A stretch of DNA of 64,000 nucleotides, from the NCBI GenBank assembly GCA_964035015.1, contig OZ036016.1, forward strand, positions 6,389,714 to 6,453,713, in the 5' to 3' direction. The first letter of the stretch is position 1, and every line of letters starts with the position of its first letter. Source of the DNA: Corallium rubrum. Lineage: Eukaryota; Cnidaria; Anthozoa; Scleralcyonacea; Coralliidae. Below, piece after piece: positions 59,474-64,000 of the stretch. The notes under the pieces are model-generated. The model searched no databases. It was not told where the DNA came from and worked only from the letters and a program-made list of their open reading frames with translations. Both the position numbers and the translations under genes were made by a program.

Positions 59474-60236
59474 CAAATAGATGAGAAGCTATCCTGGTCA
59501 GAACAAATTGATGCAATGTCGAAAAAAATATCAAGGGCTATTGGTGGGCTTCGTCAAGCAAGGCCATTCGTTCCTACCGAGACCCTTTTAACAATGTATA
59601 ATTCTTTAATTCAACCTCTATTTGATTATTGCGACATTGTTTGGGATGGCATGTCATCTACAAATGCTGACAGGCTGCAAAGACTACAAAATCGTGCTGC
59701 CCGTGTAATAACTCGACAAAATTATGAGATTAGATCCACTGATATTCGAAATCACTTAGGTTGGAGAACTCTTGTTGAAAGACGTAAGGCTCATAAAGCT
59801 ACAATGATGTTTAAAATAATGCAAGGTAATGCTCCAACATATTTAACTGACCTTCTTAAATTGTCCAACATAAATAATTTGTACAATTTAAGGAACAGGG
59901 ATAACTGTCTAGTTCTCCCAAAACCTAAGACTGATTTTTTAAAAAAGAGTTTTCAATATACAGGCACTAAACTTTGGAATGACTTACCAAACGAAGTAAG
60001 ATTGAGTGATACCTTGACATCTTTCAAAAGTTCTCTTCAATCCCTTCTTTCTTAATTTCTTTCTTTATATTTAATTCTATCTTAAATTTTTATATGTAAA
60101 TATCATTATAAACAAAATTACTGTAAATTTAGATTTTTATAGCTAGATTTTCTTTCTTATTAGTTAGTCGCAATACTCGACTCTCATGTAAAGCAGTTTT
60201 AATACTGATGAAATATCGAGTTTTTAAATAAAGATT
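59473..60236 (+). mobile_element. 5'-truncated LINE between two TCTG arrays
   Basis: The frame from 59480 to 60055 carries MSKKISRAIGGLRQARPFVP, LIQPLFDYCDIVWDGMSS, RLQRLQNRAARVITRQ and GTKLWNDLPNEVRLS: post-palm motifs of a CR1/Jockey-type LINE. The palm is missing. A short 3' UTR ends in AAATAAAGATTTCTCTCTC and passes straight into a TCTG array. Confidence 0.9.
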
Positions 60237-60712
<476 letters not shown>

Positions 60713-61720
60713 TCTGTCCTTCCTTCTTTCATATAGAATGGATAGTTATTAACTGATGTTTCATTTTTAGGAAGCGTTTCTGATGTTCACTTTCAGCTTG
60801 GCATGGGGGTGCAGCTGTTCACCATCGTCTTACACAACACGAAATTTTTACAACAAATCTGAAAATTTGATTGCTTCAGAATCTAATAACATTTTACTTG
60901 AGAAAAATGGTACATGAATACAGCACGTCATTGCTTTGAAATTGATCTGCGGTTAATGAAACTGTCGCTTCGAAGCAATGAAAAAATCGTCCATGTCTTT
61001 TTTGAATGGAAAAGAGAGTGCTAACCACTTATCACATCGTTTATCGCATACTAATGAGTATTTTCTACCTCGTGAAGTTTCTTCATCGGTAAATTAAATA
61101 AGAAATGATTTCATTGCAGAAGAATGGTGAGATAAGAAGTTAGGGGCCTGAAATCTGAAATCCGTAAATATTAGAAAACACGCATGCATTGTTTGTTCTA
61201 GTCCTCTCTGTCACGTTTTTCATTCCGGAATGAAACTCGCACCGCCTTTACATGATTCCAGAACGAAATTTCAATCGGGAATGAGATTTCAATCCGGAAT
61301 GAGCTAATCTCAATCCGGATTCATGTAAACGGCCCTTAAATAATCAATGTTCACTCCTGTAATAAAGAACCTAACAATGTTCCTGATGTTTTTAACGTTC
61401 ACTTGTGGTCTGTGGTCCATCGCGGGTGTTAATCCTTTGACCCGAAAGCACGCGTGTAGACGCACCTTAGTATTTTACTCTGGCTAACACCAGATGATTT
61501 TCCTGGTCAAGGGAAGAGCCCCAGTAGTCTTGGAGTTTCTCGCTGGCTGAGTTTACGAAAGAAGCGAGAAACGTGTTTCTCTCACTGGGGAGCCTAGAGT
61601 CTTTTTGTTCTTTGCCACCATCGTGTGAGCAGCGTTATTTTTCGCAGTGCCTTTAGTTTAACTTTCAAGCGTTTTCTTCGCTTGGAATTCTAAGAAGTAG
61701 TAATACTTATCGGATCGAAA
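60713..61720. other. Intergenic spacer with repeat scraps
   Basis: No gene is seen. Several TCAATCCGGAATGA-type direct and inverted units at 61215-61340 suggest a MITE remnant. Confidence 0.5.
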
Positions 61721-61721
61721 G

Positions 61722-62100
61722 ATGTCTAGACCGAAAGCTTCTGCAGTTCGGCGTCTGGCGGCGCACAACCAGGGCCCAGAAGAAGAGCGAACTAACACCT
61801 CTTAGCTAACCCTTTCTAGCCCAAGACCTTCCCATGTGCTGAATAAAATCGCCTGGCGTAAAGCCCGTTCTCCACTAGGCGAATTTGTTCGCACGAAGCG
61901 AATTTTCCGGCAATATGATTAGCAAGTAAGAAAATTAGCGCGAAAACTAGCAGCACCAACCAATTACATTGCATGAACGGGTATTTCGATTCGATTCGCG
62001 CGAACAAATTCGCCTAGTGGAGAACGGGCTTCTGACGAAGGGCCTTCGCTCGAAACGTTAGTCTCCTACGTTCTGTTTCGGCAGTATACGTAATCTTACT
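61722..62100 (+). mobile_element. Small retroelement-like unit: 27-codon frame, MITE insertion, hammerhead-like motif
   Basis: A short frame from ATG 61722 (MSRPKASAVRRLAAHNQG) stops at 61803-61805. A MITE (61861-62031; perfect ends starting AAGCCCGTTCTCCACTAGGC) follows. Directly after it comes CTGACGA, a stem GGGC/GCTC and GAAAC (62032-62058), in hammerhead order. Confidence 0.5.
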
Positions 62101-62333
62101 ATATTTCGATTGTTGTTTCTACGCAGCACGCTACTTTTATTACACTATAAAGGGTAAACCCATTGCAGTGTGAGCTATCAAACGCAAACAATAATTATCT
62201 AAACATTAAGTGATATTTTTATTAACTTCAACATTACGAATTAGTTTACTCATCCATTTTTTGCGCCAACTTTCTCTCTCTCTCGTCACTTTGTGGCATT
62301 TTCCTTTTTCCATCCTTCTTGTTCAATCACTTT

Positions 62334-64000
62334 TCATCCATTATTTCCTTCCAGTAGATGTTGCTAGAAAAAGAAAGAGAATGATTAGCTAGTAGAATAG
62401 GTGCTAGTTTTTAAACGCTTAGAAAATTACAACGAACCTAAAGTGAAAGTTGCTTGATTTATATGCAAAATAAATATGAGTGAGCTGCGATTTTTATTGA
62501 TGAGGGCTTGCAAAAAATATTTTCTTTTGCATTCATTCATATTTCTACAACATAAGAGAGTGAATGCAAGCGCTGCTGTTGCCGAAGGAAGGAAGGAGGG
62601 ACGGACTGCTTTGTTTAAAACATATAATATTTTTGTCAAAGTGAATACATTAACAAAAACATAGAACAAAAAATGTTGACCGCTTTTATAGTTAATAAAT
62701 AAAACCTATTATTTTGACTTACGTTAGATTGTATGTGTGCCGACATTTGGCGCCAGTTTTGTTCATAGTCGTACGTATCCGAAGAGATCTGTTGGTTCTT
62801 GCTTGATATCTTCTCTAAATGATTAGTAATTTTGCTTAAATCTTTAGAAATTTCTTCACTAGTTTTATTCTCAGTTTTCTTGTTGAATTGACCTCTCTCA
62901 AACGTTGAAGAATAGTCATTGTTATCGTCTTCTAAGTTTTCTAATGCGTCGCTTGTGGACGTATTTAATTCTTCCTCGTTGATCTCATCGACACTAGGGT
63001 GTGGCACTAAGAAATGACGTGACGTTACTATGGGAACATTGGGAACAACCACGTGTGTTGCTGACGTCAACTTCTCTCCTTGCACTGAACTTTTAGTTGT
63101 TTGATTCTCACCAGTAGAAAAGAATTTCTCGACAGTCTTCCATTTATTAATAACACTTTCTCTTTTTGATCTCACTATTCTCGCTGAAGATGATATCTTG
63201 CATCCATTTACACAATCTTTTCTACAAAATCTCACCGACTTTGTTGAATGTTTAAACTGATTTTTATAATGTCTGTTCCCATTCTTCTGATTCTTAGTAT
63301 TTTCAAACTGACTCTTACTATCTTTCGACTGTGTCTTCGAAGGGTCAGAAATATATTCTAAATCGTCCGAAACAGCTCGTTCAGCGTGGGAAGATTGATG
63401 TCTCGTTAAATTACAACTATCACCGACGACGCAATTTTCACTTGATGCAATCTCCTTGTTCTCACGCTGTTCAGCTAACCAAGCTGGTTCGTTGTCAGAA
63501 TTGGTTATAGAGTTATCGTTTGATTTCTTTAAACAGCCAGTTCCAACGACTAGTTTGATTGAACAACGTGGATCTGTTGCACATGTCCTTCTTTCTTGGA
63601 CAGTGTTCGTAGTTTTCAACTTCTGATACCTTTCATGTTGTGTATGGAACGTCTTTTTGGCTTGCCCAGTTGAACTATCTTGAATATGGATCTTTTGTCC
63701 TGATATTTTAAAACTTTCGTCGTTCAACCACGAATCCACTTTGATGGCATTTGTTTTTCGAAACTCTCTCCACGCGCAATGCGATTTATAATTATTGTTG
63801 CTGCGGCAAGAACTCTCGTCATTTTCTGATTTAATGTCAGTTTTTATCGTCGAAGATTTAATATATTTTAGGTTCAAACTTTGTGTTTGGGATTCGTGGT
63901 CTTGTGGTAAACATGCAGCAGTCTTTGGTCGGGCTGGTAAGTCACAAACAACTTTTATCATTGTCGTCTTTGATTTGGTGGAGTCCCTGGAAATCTTTAA
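62334..64000 (-). CDS. 3' part of an unrecognised gene
   Basis: A large minus-strand exon is open from the window edge (first Met at 63961) to a donor at 62722 (TCTAAC/GTAAGT). A fitting last exon is 62363-62334 (acceptor TCTTTTTCTAG) adding QHLLEGNNG and a stop in phase. The protein is hydrophilic, rich in Ser, Lys and Asn, with no signal peptide or membrane segment. A Cys patch (RFCRKDCVNGCKISSS) and an acidic stretch (DALENLEDDNND) stand out. The C-terminal helix reads SKITNHLEKISSKNQQISSD then YEQNWRQMSAHIQS. I do not recognise a family. The exon continues off the right edge or starts at an acceptor-like TTTCCAG near 63988. Confidence 0.6.

Noticed and set aside
59237..60055. A protein fusing a Cys/Leu/Ser/Val repeat to reverse transcriptase
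   Set aside because: The repeat part is the TGTC microsatellite read in frame by chance with the truncated LINE.

Overview
This is a window of animal (metazoan) nuclear DNA. The genes are split by short GT-AG introns, the introns are AT-rich, the sequence is full of small inverted-repeat transposons and LINE fragments, and there are tracts of the metazoan telomere motif. The conserved proteins are clearly animal. The virus-like and LINE fragments resemble cnidarian sequences I recall, so a cnidarian or similar invertebrate is my best guess; the species cannot be read from the window.

Positions 1-30000 are accessory and repeat-rich. Decayed copies of a few coding modules recur in partly scrambled order: a P-loop NTPase exon (about seven copies), an RRM exon (about six), an exon of unknown type (three), a basic/coiled-coil exon, and an Asp/Asn-rich tail. 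They are linked by several roughly 0.3-1.3 kb segmental duplications. Inserted among them are LINE fragments (150-1165, 7347-7865, 11090-11482, 24319-25560), a Penelope-like fragment (about 11480-11783), a Harbinger transposase exon (8477-8723), and a broken virus-like element (8804-11072). The last holds a double-jelly-roll-type capsid relic, a membrane protein relic and a HUH replication protein relic. A palindromic TTAA-flanked element (15364-16047) and a hAT-like element (27871-28383) carry clear target duplications.

Positions 30000-57000 hold three conserved genes that I could rebuild exon by exon with phases that agree throughout: EIF3I (plus, 8 exons, 325 aa), THOC1 (minus, 23 exons plus a probable short last exon) and a KHDRBS/Sam68-type STAR protein (plus, 8 exons, 328 aa). 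EIF3I and THOC1 converge with about 80 bases between stop codons. THOC1 and KHDRBS diverge from a 437-base shared upstream region. All three act in RNA metabolism (translation initiation, mRNA export, RNA binding and splicing). Their introns are loaded with foldback elements and simple repeats; one THOC1 intron is almost wholly a 3.4 kb ACC-type array.

Positions 57000-64000 contain the KHDRBS 3' flank, a LINE fragment sandwiched between TCTG arrays, a retroelement-like unit with a hammerhead-like motif, and the 3' part of an unrecognised minus-strand gene that runs off the right edge.
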